The notes under the pieces were generated by a model. That model saw only the letters and a list, made by a program, of their open reading frames with translations. It was not told where the DNA came from and did not search any database. The translations under genes and the position numbers were made by a program. From Accumulibacter sp032229525 (GTDB lineage Bacteria; Pseudomonadota; Gammaproteobacteria; Burkholderiales; Rhodocyclaceae), in assembly GCF_032229525.1 (NCBI RefSeq), contig NZ_JAVTWB010000206.1, positions 1 to 34,501 on the forward strand: DNA of 34,501 nt, in the 5' to 3' direction. The stretch's first letter is position 1, and each line of letters starts with the position of its first letter. This document shows, one piece after another, positions 7,967 to 16,555 of the stretch.

Positions 7967-8791
7967 TCAGGCGGCAGGGGTAATTCGCTTGTCGCTCTCG
8001 ATCAGCGCATACGCTGAATGATTGTGGATGGACTCGAAGTTTTCGGATTCCACCACATAGGCATCAACGCGCTGCTCGACGTTGAGACGTGCCGCCACGT
8101 CGCGCACCATGTCTTCGACGAATTTCGGGTTGTCGTAAGCCCGTTCGGTGACGAATTTTTCATCGGGGCGCTTGAGCAGACCATAAAGCTCGCAGGAAGC
8201 CTGCGCCTCGACCCACTGCACCAACTCTTCGATCCACAGGTGATCGTTGATCTTCACGGTGACCGTGACGTGCGAGCGCTGGTTGTGCGCGCCGCGCTCG
8301 GAAATCTCCTTGGAACACGGGCAGAGGCTGGTTACCGGAATGGCGACCTTGATCGCCGACTCGATCCGGCCATGGCAGATCTCGCCAGTCAGCGTGACGT
8401 CGTAGTCCATCAGGCTCTGCACCCCAGACACCGGCGCCGCCTTGTTGATGAAATACGGGAAGCTCATTTCGATGTGACCGGTTTCGGCTTCAAGCCGGTC
8501 CACCATGTCACGCAGCATGGCCGGGAAGTTCTCCACCGAAATCTCTCGTTCGTGGCTGTTGAGAATCTCCACGAAGCGTGACATGTGCGTGCCTTTGAAG
8601 TTGTGTGGCAGGCCGACGTACATATTGAACATGGCGATCGTGTGCTGGACGCCGCCCGATTTGTCGAGCACCTTGACCGGGTGACGAATGGCCTTGATTC
8701 CGACCTTGTTGATGGCAATCCGTCGGGTATCGGCCGAGCCCTGGACGTCCGCCATCACGGTGGGGGCTTGCGGGGTTTCGGGTGCATTCAT
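7967..8791 (-). CDS. folE2: GTP cyclohydrolase FolE2 (type IB)
   Basis: The protein has 274 residues. It opens the purine ring of GTP to give dihydroneopterin triphosphate, the first step of folate synthesis, and is the alternative to the zinc enzyme FolE. Family marks are the VGIKAIRHPV segment, the SLCPCSKEISERGAHNQRSH block holding the catalytic Cys and metal-binding residues, and the NFESIHNHSAYA C-terminus. The ATG at 8791 has AGGAG seven bases upstream; the frame stays open to 8812, which would overlap dxs. It follows dxs by 17 bases and is the last gene of an xseB-ispA-dxs-folE2 unit. In some bacteria folE2 is induced by zinc shortage; no Zur-like site is visible in front of this copy. 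Confidence 0.95.
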   Translation of the reverse strand: MNAPETPQAPTVMADVQGSADTRRIAINKVGIKAIRHPVKVLDKSGGVQHTIAMFNMYVGLPHNFKGTHMSRFVEILNSHEREISVENFPAMLRDMVDRLEAETGHIEMSFPYFINKAAPVSGVQSLMDYDVTLTGEICHGRIESAIKVAIPVTSLCPCSKEISERGAHNQRSHVTVTVKINDHLWIEELVQWVEAQASCELYGLLKRPDEKFVTERAYDNPKFVEDMVRDVAARLNVEQRVDAYVVESENFESIHNHSAYALIESDKRITPAA

Positions 8792-8808
8792 TGCTGCTCC
8801 TGGTAGTT

Positions 8809-10701
8809 TCATTCGCTTCGCGGACGGCTCGGCTGCGCCGAATCCGCCGCGTTGCCTTGCCGTGTGCGTACTGCAGCAACGATCCCGTCGCGGTCGAGGC
8901 CGATTTCCGCCAGCAGTAGCGCGTGGTCGCCGTGATCGATGAAGCGGTCGGGGATGCCGAGACGCAGAAACCGGGTCGGGCTGGCGATCTCCGAAAGAAC
9001 GCGCTCGACCTCTGCACCGGCGCCACCGATCAAGGCACCCTCTTCGACGCTGACCAGCAGCGAATGTTCCCCGGCCAGGGCGATGATCAGGTCGCGGTCG
9101 ATCGGCTTGACGAAGCGCATGTTGGCGACGGTGGCGTCGAGTTCCTCGGCCGCTTCGAGCGCCGGCGTCAGCATGCTGCCGAAGGCGAGCAGTGCCACCG
9201 TGGTGCCGCGGCGGCGGATCTCGCCCTTGCCCAGCGGCAGTCCGACCAGCGCCTTGTCAATGGCGGCGCCGGTGCCGCTGCCGCGCGGGTAGCGCACGGC
9301 ACTCGGGCCATCGAGGTGGTAGGCGGTGGTCAGCATCTTGCGGCACTCGTCTTCATCGGTCGGCGTCATCACCACCATATTGGGAATGCAGGTCAGGAAA
9401 GCAATGTCGAAAGCACCATGATGCGTCGGGCCGTCGGCGCCGACCAGGCCGCCACGGTCGAGCGCGAAGACCACCGGCAGGTTCTGCAGCGCCACATCAT
9501 GCACCAGTTGATCGTAGCCACGCTGCAGGAAGGTCGAGTAGATCGCCAGTACCGGCCGCATGCCCTCGCAGGCCAGCCCGGCGGCGAAGGTGACAGCGTG
9601 CTGCTCGGCAATGCCGACATCGTAGTAACGTTCCGGGTAGCACTCGCTGAAGCGCAGCATGCCCGAGCCTTCGCGCATCGCCGGGGTGATGCCGACCAGT
9701 TTCGGGTCTGCTGCCGCCATGTCGCACAGCCAGTCGCCAAAAATCTGCGTATAGGTCGGCTTGGCGCCGGTCTTGGCGCCGGCAATACCGATTTCCGGCT
9801 GGAACTTGGAAACGCCGTGATAGAGAATCGGGTCGACCTCTGCCAGCTTGTACCCCTGGCCCTTCTTGGTGATGACGTGCAGGAACTGTGGTCCCTTGAG
9901 GTTCTTGAGGTTCTGCAGTGTGGGTACCAGCGATTCGAGGTCGTGCCCGTCGATCGGCCCGATATAGTTGAAGCCGAGTTCCTCGAACAGCGTCCCGGGT
10001 GTCAGCATGCCCTTGACGTGTTCCTCGGCGCGCTTGGCGAACTCGAGCAGCGAGGGCGAGAAATCGAGAATCTTTTCACCGGCCTTGCGCGCCGCGTTGA
10101 AGGTGCTGCCCGAGAACAATCGCGCCAGATAGCGGTTGAGTGCGCCCACCGGCGGTGAGATCGACATGTCGTTGTCGTTGAGGACGACGAGCATGTCGGC
10201 ATCCGCAACGCCGGCGTTGTTCAGTGCTTCAAAGGCCTGCCCGGCAGACATCGCGCCGTCGCCGATGATCGCCACCACCTTGCGCGTCTCGCGTTTGATC
10301 TTGGCCGCGAGAGCCATGCCGAGGGCGGCGGAAATCGACGTTGACGAGTGACCGACGCCGAAGGTGTCGTAGTCGCTCTCGCTGCGTTTCGGGAAACCGG
10401 AGATGCCACCGTGCATGCGCAGCTTGGCCATGCCCGCCCGGCGTCCGGTGAGCACCTTGTGCGCGTAGGTCTGGTGCCCGACGTCCCACACCAGGCGGTC
10501 ATGCGGTGTCTCGAAGACGTAGTGCAGGGCAACCGTGAGTTCGACCGTACCAAGGTTTGACGACAGATGGCCGCCGGTTCTGGAGACCGAGTCGACCAGA
10601 AACGCGCGCAACTCGTCGGCCAGTTGTGGCAGGAGGCGGCGGTCAAGCTTGCGCACCTGCGCCGGATCGCTGATGGTGTCGAGGAGAGGGTAGGGGTTCA
10701 T
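8809..10701 (-). CDS. dxs: 1-deoxy-D-xylulose-5-phosphate synthase
   Basis: The protein has 630 residues, full length for the family. It condenses pyruvate and glyceraldehyde 3-phosphate with thiamine diphosphate, the entry step of the non-mevalonate (MEP) isoprenoid pathway. Visible are SRTGGHLSSNLG near the N-terminus, the thiamine-diphosphate motif GDGAMSAGQAFEALNNAG, GHD in the second domain, and DVGIAEQHAVTFAAGLA, which holds the catalytic Glu. C-terminal transketolase-type segments (YPRGSG) are intact. It lies 56 bases downstream of ispA and just upstream of folE2. The gene order with ispA and xseB is the classic proteobacterial arrangement and links precursor supply to prenyl chain elongation. 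Confidence 0.97.
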   Translation of the reverse strand: MNPYPLLDTISDPAQVRKLDRRLLPQLADELRAFLVDSVSRTGGHLSSNLGTVELTVALHYVFETPHDRLVWDVGHQTYAHKVLTGRRAGMAKLRMHGGISGFPKRSESDYDTFGVGHSSTSISAALGMALAAKIKRETRKVVAIIGDGAMSAGQAFEALNNAGVADADMLVVLNDNDMSISPPVGALNRYLARLFSGSTFNAARKAGEKILDFSPSLLEFAKRAEEHVKGMLTPGTLFEELGFNYIGPIDGHDLESLVPTLQNLKNLKGPQFLHVITKKGQGYKLAEVDPILYHGVSKFQPEIGIAGAKTGAKPTYTQIFGDWLCDMAAADPKLVGITPAMREGSGMLRFSECYPERYYDVGIAEQHAVTFAAGLACEGMRPVLAIYSTFLQRGYDQLVHDVALQNLPVVFALDRGGLVGADGPTHHGAFDIAFLTCIPNMVVMTPTDEDECRKMLTTAYHLDGPSAVRYPRGSGTGAAIDKALVGLPLGKGEIRRRGTTVALLAFGSMLTPALEAAEELDATVANMRFVKPIDRDLIIALAGEHSLLVSVEEGALIGGAGAEVERVLSEIASPTRFLRLGIPDRFIDHGDHALLLAEIGLDRDGIVAAVRTRQGNAADSAQPSRPRSE

Positions 10702-10757
10702 GTCGGGTCCGGCAGAAACGCTCGCTAGTCGCTGGCAGCGGTGAGCAGAAGCGGAGG

Positions 10758-11681
10758 TTAGAATTTGCGCTGGGCGATGAAGTCGGTCAACTCGACCAGG
10801 CGCTGGCTGCGTTCGCCAAAAATGGTGAGCGAGTCGAGCGCCTGTTTTCTCAGATCGGCGGCAAATTCGCGGGCGCGTTCGAGGCCCATCAGGCTGACGT
10901 AGGTCGGTTTTTCGGCGGCAGCATCCTTGCCGGCTGTCTTGCCCAGCGTGGCCGTACTGGCCGTGCAGTCGAGAATATCGTCGACCACCTGGAACAACAA
11001 GCCGGCACGCTTGGCAAAGCGGTCGAGCGACGACGTCTGGCGAACGCTAAGTGCTGTCCCGCAGAGCGCGCCAAGCATCACCGCGGCACGAATCAAGGCC
11101 CCCGTTTTGAGCGCGTGCATCAGTTCGAGTTCGGGTTGGTTCAGGTTTCTGCCGACCGATTCGAGATCGATCGACTGGCCGCCGGCCATGCCACACGAGC
11201 CGCCCGCCCTCGCCAGGAGGCGCACCATCTCCAGCTGACCGGTGGGGTCACCGAAATCTTCGCGCGCCAGAAGCTCGAACGCCAGCGATTGCAGGCTGTC
11301 GCCGACCAGCAGAGCGGTGGCTTCATCGTATTCGACATGGCAGGTCGGTCGACCGCGGCGAAGTACGTCGTTATCCATCGACGGCAGGTCATCATGAACC
11401 AGCGAATAGCTGTGGATCAGCTCGATGGCACTGGCAACCACTTCCAGGCGTTGCGGCGTGGCGGCCGTCAATTCGCCGGCGGCGAAAGCGAGCAGGGGGC
11501 GTACCCGCTTGCCACCGTTGAGGCTGGTATAACGCATGGCCTGGTGCAGGCGACCTGGAATCGCCTCCGCTGGGGGCAAGCTACGGGCCAGCGCTGCTTC
11601 CACCTGTGCCTGGACACTAGCCATCCAGTCCGGGAAGGAGACATCCCTGCGCGCGCGTGAAAAAATGTCCGATTCGCTCAT
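10758..11681 (-). CDS. ispA: Farnesyl diphosphate synthase (short-chain polyprenyl synthetase)
   Basis: The protein has 307 residues, typical for IspA. It joins isopentenyl diphosphate to dimethylallyl and geranyl diphosphate to make farnesyl diphosphate. Both Asp-rich motifs are intact: DDLPSMDND (first DDxxD-type, two extra residues) and DDILD (second), with GGKRVRPLL for substrate binding. The start ATG at 11681 overlaps the stop of xseB in an ATGA, indicating translational coupling. The frame stays open further upstream through xseB, but that part is unrelated to the family. It is followed by dxs, which supplies its precursors. Confidence 0.95.
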   Translation of the reverse strand: MSESDIFSRARRDVSFPDWMASVQAQVEAALARSLPPAEAIPGRLHQAMRYTSLNGGKRVRPLLAFAAGELTAATPQRLEVVASAIELIHSYSLVHDDLPSMDNDVLRRGRPTCHVEYDEATALLVGDSLQSLAFELLAREDFGDPTGQLEMVRLLARAGGSCGMAGGQSIDLESVGRNLNQPELELMHALKTGALIRAAVMLGALCGTALSVRQTSSLDRFAKRAGLLFQVVDDILDCTASTATLGKTAGKDAAAEKPTYVSLMGLERAREFAADLRKQALDSLTIFGERSQRLVELTDFIAQRKF

Positions 11682-11965
11682 TTTGTCTCGGCGCCATCGG
11701 CGTCGAACGCCCGTAGCGCGCCATTTTCGAGAATCTGGATTTGACGTTCGGCATCGCTGAGCTGTTGCTGACAATGCTTGAGCAGTTCGCTGCCACGCCG
11801 ATAGGCGGCGAGCGATTCCTCGAGCGGCAAGCGACCGCCCTCCATGTCCTGGACGATCTGTTCGAGCTCGGCGAGTGCAGCTTCGAATTTCAGTTTGCCA
11901 AGGGAGGTTCCTTCCTTGCCGGACGCGGTAGCGTTGGCAGCACCCTCGGAGTTCGATCGTGGCAT
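11678..11965 (-). CDS. xseB: Exodeoxyribonuclease VII small subunit
   Basis: The protein has 95 residues. It has the XseB signature FEAALAELEQIVQDMEGGRLPLEESL followed by YRRGSELLKHCQQQL, which forms a helical hairpin that binds the large subunit XseA. Exonuclease VII degrades single-stranded DNA from both ends. The large subunit is not in this window, which is normal because xseA is usually elsewhere. The ATG at 11965 is chosen because a promoter predicted just upstream would start transcription at about 11984; a TTG at 11983 would have almost no leader. The stop overlaps ispA. Confidence 0.93.
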   Translation of the reverse strand: MPRSNSEGAANATASGKEGTSLGKLKFEAALAELEQIVQDMEGGRLPLEESLAAYRRGSELLKHCQQQLSDAERQIQILENGALRAFDADGAETK

Positions 11966-11990
11966 GGGAGAGGCTCGAGTCAAACCGCCG

Positions 11991-12020
11991 AAAATAGCCT
12001 ATTTGTGGCCTTTCGGTCAA
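11991..12020 (-). promoter_or_regulatory. Candidate sigma-70 promoter for xseB-ispA-dxs-folE2
   Basis: On the minus strand TTGACC (12020-12015) is followed after 18 bases by TATTTT (11996-11991). This is a five-of-six match at -35 and a four-of-six match at -10. Transcription would start near 11984, about 20 bases before the xseB ATG. Confidence 0.5.
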
Positions 12021-12287
12021 ATGGAAAGCATTCCTGCGAACGCCGCGATGTGGCTTCTGCCCTTCCCATCAAGGCGCTTTCGGAGGCTGATCGCGACCCT
12101 GGATCGGGGCGCCAGAGCGAAGCGTCGTCGGTGCACGGCATCGGAGTCCACCGCCGTCGCCGTGAGTCGGACTTTCACCACCGCGCCCGCGCCGGCATTG
12201 AATTCACGACGACCATCGGGCTGTCATGGTGCCAGCCTCGCCGGCAGGACTGGTGCTACACTTGAGCAAACACCAAGGGAGGATGCC

Positions 12288-12653
12288 ATGATAGTCATTG
12301 AGAACCAGACACGGCGCGTCAACGTCACGGTTTACGCAGAGTTCACCCTCGCCGATTATCAGGAGTTCGAGAACGCCGTAAACTACCTGATCCAGTTCGA
12401 GGGGCCGGTCGATCTCTTTTTCGATTTGCGCGAAATGGCCGATTTCACCCTTGACGTGGCTTGGGAAGACATCGTCTTCTCGCGTGCCCACGCCAGCGAT
12501 TTCCGCCGTATCGCCGTCCTCACGCACAGCCAGTGGGTGGCCTGGAGCGCATGGTTGTCGCAGATCTTCGTACAGGCCGAGATGCAGGTTTTCGACGACG
12601 AGCTCGAGGCCCGTTCCTGGTTGGCCGAAGAAGCGGGAGAGGACCAGGGGTGA
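12288..12653 (+). CDS. SpoIIAA-like family protein
   Basis: The protein has 121 residues and no membrane segment. It begins MIVIENQTRRVNVTVYAEFT and continues with VDLFFDLREMADFTLDVAWED, RRIAVLTHSQWVAW and a C-terminal EARSWLAEE. This pattern fits the SpoIIAA-like (STAS-fold) family, which is widespread in proteobacteria and lacks an agreed function. The ATG has AAGGGAGG seven bases upstream. The stop overlaps the start of the next gene as GTGA, so the two are coupled. Partnership with the sulfurtransferase suggests a shared condition of expression, not necessarily a shared pathway. Confidence 0.8.
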   Translation: MIVIENQTRRVNVTVYAEFTLADYQEFENAVNYLIQFEGPVDLFFDLREMADFTLDVAWEDIVFSRAHASDFRRIAVLTHSQWVAWSAWLSQIFVQAEMQVFDDELEARSWLAEEAGEDQG

Positions 12654-13498
12654 TCTACTCGACTGTGGTCGACAGCGCCGTCCTCGCCGAACACCTCGAT
12701 GATCCGGGCTGGCGCGTTCTTGACTGCCGCCATCAGCTGAGTGACACCGATGCAGGCGCCCGCGCCTACGCCGCCGGACACCTGCCCGGAGCGAGCTTCG
12801 TGCATCTCGATCGCGACCTGTCGGGACCGATGAATGGCAGCAACGGCCGTCACCCCCTTCCCGATCCACAGCTTCTCGCTGGCAGATTGGGCGCCTTGGG
12901 GGTGTCACGAGAGACGCAGGTGGTCGCCTATGACGATTCTGGTGGCATGATCGCCGGGCGCCTCTGGTGGCTGCTACGCTGGCTCGGGCATGATCGCGTC
13001 GCCGTTCTCGACGGCGGGGTCGATCGCTGGCTGGCGCAGGGCGGGCTGTTGTCGACCGATTTGCCGGAACCCGCCCCGACTCTCCTGGAGCCTACTCTTC
13101 GTGACTGGGTGGTGAGTACCCAGGAGGTGCTCGCCGATGTGCACGACGGACAGTCCTGTCTGGTCGACGCCCGCAGTCCGGATCGCTTTCGCGGCGAGAA
13201 CGAGACTCTCGATCCCGTGGCTGGTCACATCCCCGGTGCGCGCAACCGCTTCTTTCGCGACAATCTCGACGCGGAGGGCTGTCTTCGCCCGGCCGCCGAA
13301 CTGCGTCGCGAGTTCCTGGCCTTGCTGGCCGGGATCGCTCCGCAGCAGGCCGTAATGTCCTGCGGGTCAGGCGTTACTGCCTGCCACAATCTCCTGGCGA
13401 TGGAAGTTGCGGGCCTGCACGGGGCGCGGCTCTATGCCGGATCCTGGAGCGAGTGGTGCAGCGATCCGTCCCGCCCAGTCGCTGGCCGCACTCCCTGA
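12650..13498 (+). CDS. sseA: Sulfurtransferase (3-mercaptopyruvate sulfurtransferase type, two rhodanese domains)
   Basis: The protein has 282 residues with two rhodanese domains. The first (about 5-130) is inactive-like and the second ends in the active-site loop CGSGVTA with catalytic Cys at residue 238. That loop sequence is typical of 3-mercaptopyruvate sulfurtransferases of the SseA type rather than thiosulfate sulfurtransferases (CRKGVT). The enzyme moves sulfur from 3-mercaptopyruvate to thiol or cyanide acceptors in the cytoplasm. The GTG start at 12650 overlaps the preceding stop (GTGA) and has GGGAGAGGACCAGG just upstream, so the pair is translated together. Confidence 0.85.
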   Translation: MIYSTVVDSAVLAEHLDDPGWRVLDCRHQLSDTDAGARAYAAGHLPGASFVHLDRDLSGPMNGSNGRHPLPDPQLLAGRLGALGVSRETQVVAYDDSGGMIAGRLWWLLRWLGHDRVAVLDGGVDRWLAQGGLLSTDLPEPAPTLLEPTLRDWVVSTQEVLADVHDGQSCLVDARSPDRFRGENETLDPVAGHIPGARNRFFRDNLDAEGCLRPAAELRREFLALLAGIAPQQAVMSCGSGVTACHNLLAMEVAGLHGARLYAGSWSEWCSDPSRPVAGRTP

Positions 13499-13637
13499 CC
13501 TTCTCGTTGTAGGTTCTCTTGTGCTGAGGCACGGCAGCGGCGATCTCGCCAATCAAGCTGTGCTCGCCCGTTTTTTGTGCCCTCTGCTTTGCCCTGCCTG
13601 GGCAGGATTGCGCAATCGGCTGCGGAAGATGCGATCC

Positions 13638-13685
13638 GCGATGTAAGTGATGCCAGCGATGTAAGAAAACTCCTCTTCAGCCGAC
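13638..13685 (+). promoter_or_regulatory. Candidate ECF-sigma promoter region of the bufferin operon
   Basis: The 10-mer GCGATGTAAG occurs twice, at 13638-13647 and 13656-13665, 18 bases apart. The second copy is followed, 16 bases after TGTAAG, by CGAC (13682-13685). A GTAA-type -35 with a CGA-type -10 at this spacing resembles ECF promoters, including those reported for SigF-controlled bufferin operons. The site is 112 bases before the bufA ATG. It is a pattern match only; no second copy of such a promoter was found in the window. Confidence 0.4.
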
Positions 13686-13797
13686 TAGTTCAGCAGCAGG
13701 CGCGAGACGATGCTCAAAGCTGAGTATCGCGCCTTGCCGATCGAGTCGGGTCGCCCATCGGGGGCGTCCTGCCTGCAACCCTCTGGAGGAAATCATC

Positions 13798-14100
13798 ATG
13801 AACAAACAAACTACCGCCGCCGCGCTGGCCCTGGCACTGGGTGCCGCATTGACCGTTACCGCGGCACCGGCAGTCGCTGCAGATGCAGCGATGGCCAAGG
13901 AAAAATGCTTCGGTGTCGCCCTCAAGGGCAAGAACGACTGCAAGGCCGGGGCCGGGACCACCTGTGCCGGTACCTCGAAAATCGACTACCAGGGCAACGC
14001 CTGGTCGCTGGTTCCCGCCGGCTCTTGCGAAAAGACCGTCTCCACGACTTCGCCGACCGGCTACGGCCAGCTCAAGGAGTTCCAGGAAAAGAAGGCCTGA
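13798..14100 (+). CDS. bufA1: DUF2282 exported Cys peptide, bufferin BufA1-like precursor
   Basis: The product has 100 residues. A Sec signal peptide (hydrophobic core about 7-24, likely cleavage after AVAA near residue 28) is followed by a mature part with four cysteines at 37, 48, 56 and 77, in contexts KEKCFGV, KNDCKAG, TTCAGTS and GSCEKT. This is the DUF2282 pattern. DUF2282 peptides are bufferin precursors whose cysteines are modified by the DUF692 enzyme, with the mature peptide binding copper in the periplasm (known for Caulobacter). The ATG has GGAGGAAATCATC immediately upstream, a strong ribosome binding site, fitting a highly made small product. It is followed by bufB, bufC and a doxX gene. 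Confidence 0.88.
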   Translation: MNKQTTAAALALALGAALTVTAAPAVAADAAMAKEKCFGVALKGKNDCKAGAGTTCAGTSKIDYQGNAWSLVPAGSCEKTVSTTSPTGYGQLKEFQEKKA

Positions 14101-14133
14101 TCGCCAAACCGGGAGACGCGGAGCGCCGATCAG

Positions 14134-15048
14134 ATGAGCACAGCTGATCCCCCCAGGGTGCCGCATGGCAGCGGTGCTCCCGCTGGCCCTCCTCGGGCGG
14201 CCTGCCTGCCGGCACGCGCCGGCGTCGGGCTCAAGCCCGAGCATTTCCGGCAGATCGTCGACCACTGGCCGGACCTCGGCTTCTTCGAGGTTCATGCCGA
14301 GAACTACATGGTCGACGGCGGCCCCTTCCACCACTACCTGACTCGCATCCGCGAGCGCTACCCACTGTCGCTCCACGGGGTTGGCTTGTCGATCGGCGGC
14401 GCGACAGCGCTCGACCGGGCGCACCTCGACAGGCTGGCGGCGCTGATCGAACGCTATGCGCCACAGGCGTTTTCCGAGCACCTCGCGTGGGCCAGTCACG
14501 GCGAGGTATTTACCAACGATCTGCTACCGCTGCCCTACACGCCGCAAACGCTGCAGCGAGTCTGCGAGCACATCGATCAAGTGCAAACGCGCCTGAAACG
14601 CCGGATGCTGCTGGAGAACCCGGCGACCTACGTCGAGTTCACGGCGTCGACGATGGCGGAAACCGAGTTTCTCGGCGAGGTCCTGCAGCGAAGCGGCTGC
14701 GGCCTGCTGCTCGACGTGAACAACGTCTACGTCTCGTGCATCAACCACAACCGCGATCCGCACGCCTACCTCGGCGCTCTGCCGCTGGCTGCAGTGGGCG
14801 AGATCCACCTCGCTGGCTTTGCGCGGCAGCACGACGCGGCGGGCGCCCCGCTGTTGATCGACAGCCACGGCGCGCCGGTCGCACAGGCAGTCTGGCAGTT
14901 GTACGAACACGCGCTCGATCGCGTCGGGCCGGTGGCGACCCTGCTGGAGCGCGACAACGACATTCCGGCTTTCGCCGTGCTCTTCGCCGAAGCCGGGCAC
15001 GCCGAGCGCCTGCTTGGCGCGCATAGAGCGCAGGAACTGGTGGCATGA
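14134..15048 (+). CDS. bufB: DUF692 multinuclear non-heme iron oxidase, BufB
   Basis: The protein has 304 residues, a TIM barrel of the DUF692/MNIO family. Conserved blocks are GVGLKPEHF (29-37), HAENYM (54-59), LHGVGLSIG (80-88), SEHLAW (114-119), LLENPATYV (159-167), LLLDVNNVYV (191-200), EIHLAGF (223-229) and IDSHG (242-246); the His, Glu and Asp residues in them are the expected ligands of the two or three irons. In bufferin clusters this enzyme modifies cysteines of the DUF2282 peptide. The gene follows bufA1 by 33 bases and overlaps bufC by four bases (ATGA), so the enzyme and its partner are produced together. Confidence 0.92.
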   Translation: MSTADPPRVPHGSGAPAGPPRAACLPARAGVGLKPEHFRQIVDHWPDLGFFEVHAENYMVDGGPFHHYLTRIRERYPLSLHGVGLSIGGATALDRAHLDRLAALIERYAPQAFSEHLAWASHGEVFTNDLLPLPYTPQTLQRVCEHIDQVQTRLKRRMLLENPATYVEFTASTMAETEFLGEVLQRSGCGLLLDVNNVYVSCINHNRDPHAYLGALPLAAVGEIHLAGFARQHDAAGAPLLIDSHGAPVAQAVWQLYEHALDRVGPVATLLERDNDIPAFAVLFAEAGHAERLLGAHRAQELVA

Positions 15049-15821
15049 ACGGGCAGCAGCAATTCTTCCGCGCGCTGCTTGACCCCGGGCAGCCGCCGCC
15101 GGCCGGGCTCAGCACCTGGAACGATTCCGATCCGGCGGTCCGTTTCGCGGTCTATCGCAACAACGTCCTGGTGTCGCTGATCGATGCGCTCGCCGATACC
15201 TATCCGGTCACGCAGCAACTCGTCGGCGACGCGTTTTTTCGGGCGATGGCACGCCTGTTCGTCAGCGCCGAACCGCCGCGTTCGCCGGTGCTGGCGTTCT
15301 ATGGCGAATCGTTTCCGGACTTCATCGAGCGCTTTCCTCCGGCGTCGTCGGTGCCCTATCTGGCTGACGTCGCACGCCTGGAAATGCTGCGGGTACGTGC
15401 CTATCACGCGGCTGACGCCGACGCACTGCCTGCCGACGCCATCGCGCAGGCTCTCGACGACCCCGACTCGCTGCCCGAGCTGCGGCTCGGTTTCCATCCC
15501 TCGCTGGGTCTTCTACGTTCGCCGTACGCGGTGGTGTCGCTGTGGGCGGCGCATCAGGGGGGTGCCGATATTTCGACTGTTGACCCCCTGGTGGCGGAGA
15601 GCGCGCTGGTGATCCGGCCCGCTCTCGATGTCGCGGTGATGCGCCTCGTCCCTCGGGCCAGCGACTTCGTTGCCCATCTGCTGCACGGAGAAAGCCTGGG
15701 CAGCAGCGTCGAGAAGGCCAGCGATGGCGATGCTGATCTCGACCTCACGGACATTCTGGGCTTGCTGATCCGCGAGCAGGCCATCACATCTATCGAAAGA
15801 TCAAGGAAGGTGCATCAATGA
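15045..15821 (+). CDS. bufC: DUF2063 protein, BufC-like partner of the DUF692 enzyme
   Basis: The protein has 258 residues. The N-terminal DUF2063 domain is clear: QQQFFRALLDPGQPPPAG, then FAVYRNNVLVSLIDALADTYPV (the YRNN block at about 43-46) and GDAFFRAMARLFV. The C-terminal half is less conserved. DUF2063 proteins are the usual partners of DUF692 enzymes; by structure they resemble peptide-binding proteins that bring the precursor to the enzyme. It overlaps bufB and the doxX gene by four bases on each side (ATGA), so the operon is tightly coupled. Confidence 0.88.
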   Translation: MNGQQQFFRALLDPGQPPPAGLSTWNDSDPAVRFAVYRNNVLVSLIDALADTYPVTQQLVGDAFFRAMARLFVSAEPPRSPVLAFYGESFPDFIERFPPASSVPYLADVARLEMLRVRAYHAADADALPADAIAQALDDPDSLPELRLGFHPSLGLLRSPYAVVSLWAAHQGGADISTVDPLVAESALVIRPALDVAVMRLVPRASDFVAHLLHGESLGSSVEKASDGDADLDLTDILGLLIREQAITSIERSRKVHQ

Positions 15822-16357
15822 ACGCAAACCTCGGCGTGGCAAGTCCCACCAGCAGTAATTCCAGCAGCCCCTCTGGGCCGGTCCAGTTGATCCACCGGCT
15901 GCTCGCGCTGTTCGCCTTGATTCCCGACTCGCTGATCGCCGCGCTCGGTCGATTCTCGATTGCGGCGGTCTTCTGGAAGTCCGGGCAGACCAAGATCGAC
16001 GGCTTGGCCATCGACCCGATCAACGGCGAGTTCGTCCTTGGCTGGCCGCAGTTGTCCGACTCGGCGCTGGCGCTTTTCCAATACGAATACAGCCTGCCAC
16101 TGATCCCGCCAGAAGTGGCTGCACCGATGGCCGCGCTGGCCGAGCACGTTTTTCCGGTTCTGCTCCTGCTCGGGCTGGCCACCCGCTTCTCGGCGCTGGC
16201 GTTGTTGGGCATGACCTCGGTGATCCAGATATTCGTCTATCCGGACGCCTATCCCACCCACGGGGTTTGGGCGGCGGTCCTGCTCTACCTGGTCGCCAGG
16301 GGTCCCGGCAAGCTGTCGCTGGATCACTGGCTGGCACGCCGCTACCAGCCTTCTTGA
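15818..16357 (+). CDS. DoxX-family membrane protein of the bufferin operon
   Basis: The protein has 179 residues with about four membrane segments. The DoxX pattern is visible: LGRFSIAAVFWKSGQTKID, then LALFQYEYSLPLIPPEVAAP, a long hydrophobic segment AEHVFPVLLLLGLATRFSALALLG and PTHGVWAAVLLYLVARGPG. The role of DoxX proteins in bufferin clusters is not settled; electron supply to the oxidase or to an extracytoplasmic partner has been suggested. The ATG overlaps the bufC stop (ATGA). It is the last gene of the operon, and no strong terminator follows. Confidence 0.87.
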   Translation: MNANLGVASPTSSNSSSPSGPVQLIHRLLALFALIPDSLIAALGRFSIAAVFWKSGQTKIDGLAIDPINGEFVLGWPQLSDSALALFQYEYSLPLIPPEVAAPMAALAEHVFPVLLLLGLATRFSALALLGMTSVIQIFVYPDAYPTHGVWAAVLLYLVARGPGKLSLDHWLARRYQPS

Positions 16358-16555
16358 TCGCCCGGGTTGTCCCGGCTGGGTCGAGGAAGTGCGCCGGATT
16401 CGCCACCACAGCTTGTTTGCAGCACGCGATTTCGACGTTTTGCTGTACTTCCAGATCGTCAAACCGTCGCCGCCGGACGGCTTCGACTTCAAGGCGCCAC
16501 ACCGGGACGATGTGCATCCGGCCGACAAGACGCAGTTGTCGCCAGCAGCAGCACC
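16358..16555. other. Gap between bufferin operon and convergent anti-sigma gene
   Basis: No gene was recognised. A plus-strand frame of about 70 codons (16389-16601) and a minus-strand frame both cross it but match no family and lack a good ribosome binding site. A short CCGGG-TTGT-CCCGG hairpin (16363-16376) lies just after the doxX stop without a T-run. Confidence 0.4.

Noticed and set aside
8923..10158. A 411-codon open frame on the plus strand
   Set aside because: It is antisense to dxs and has no recognisable domain or ribosome binding site.
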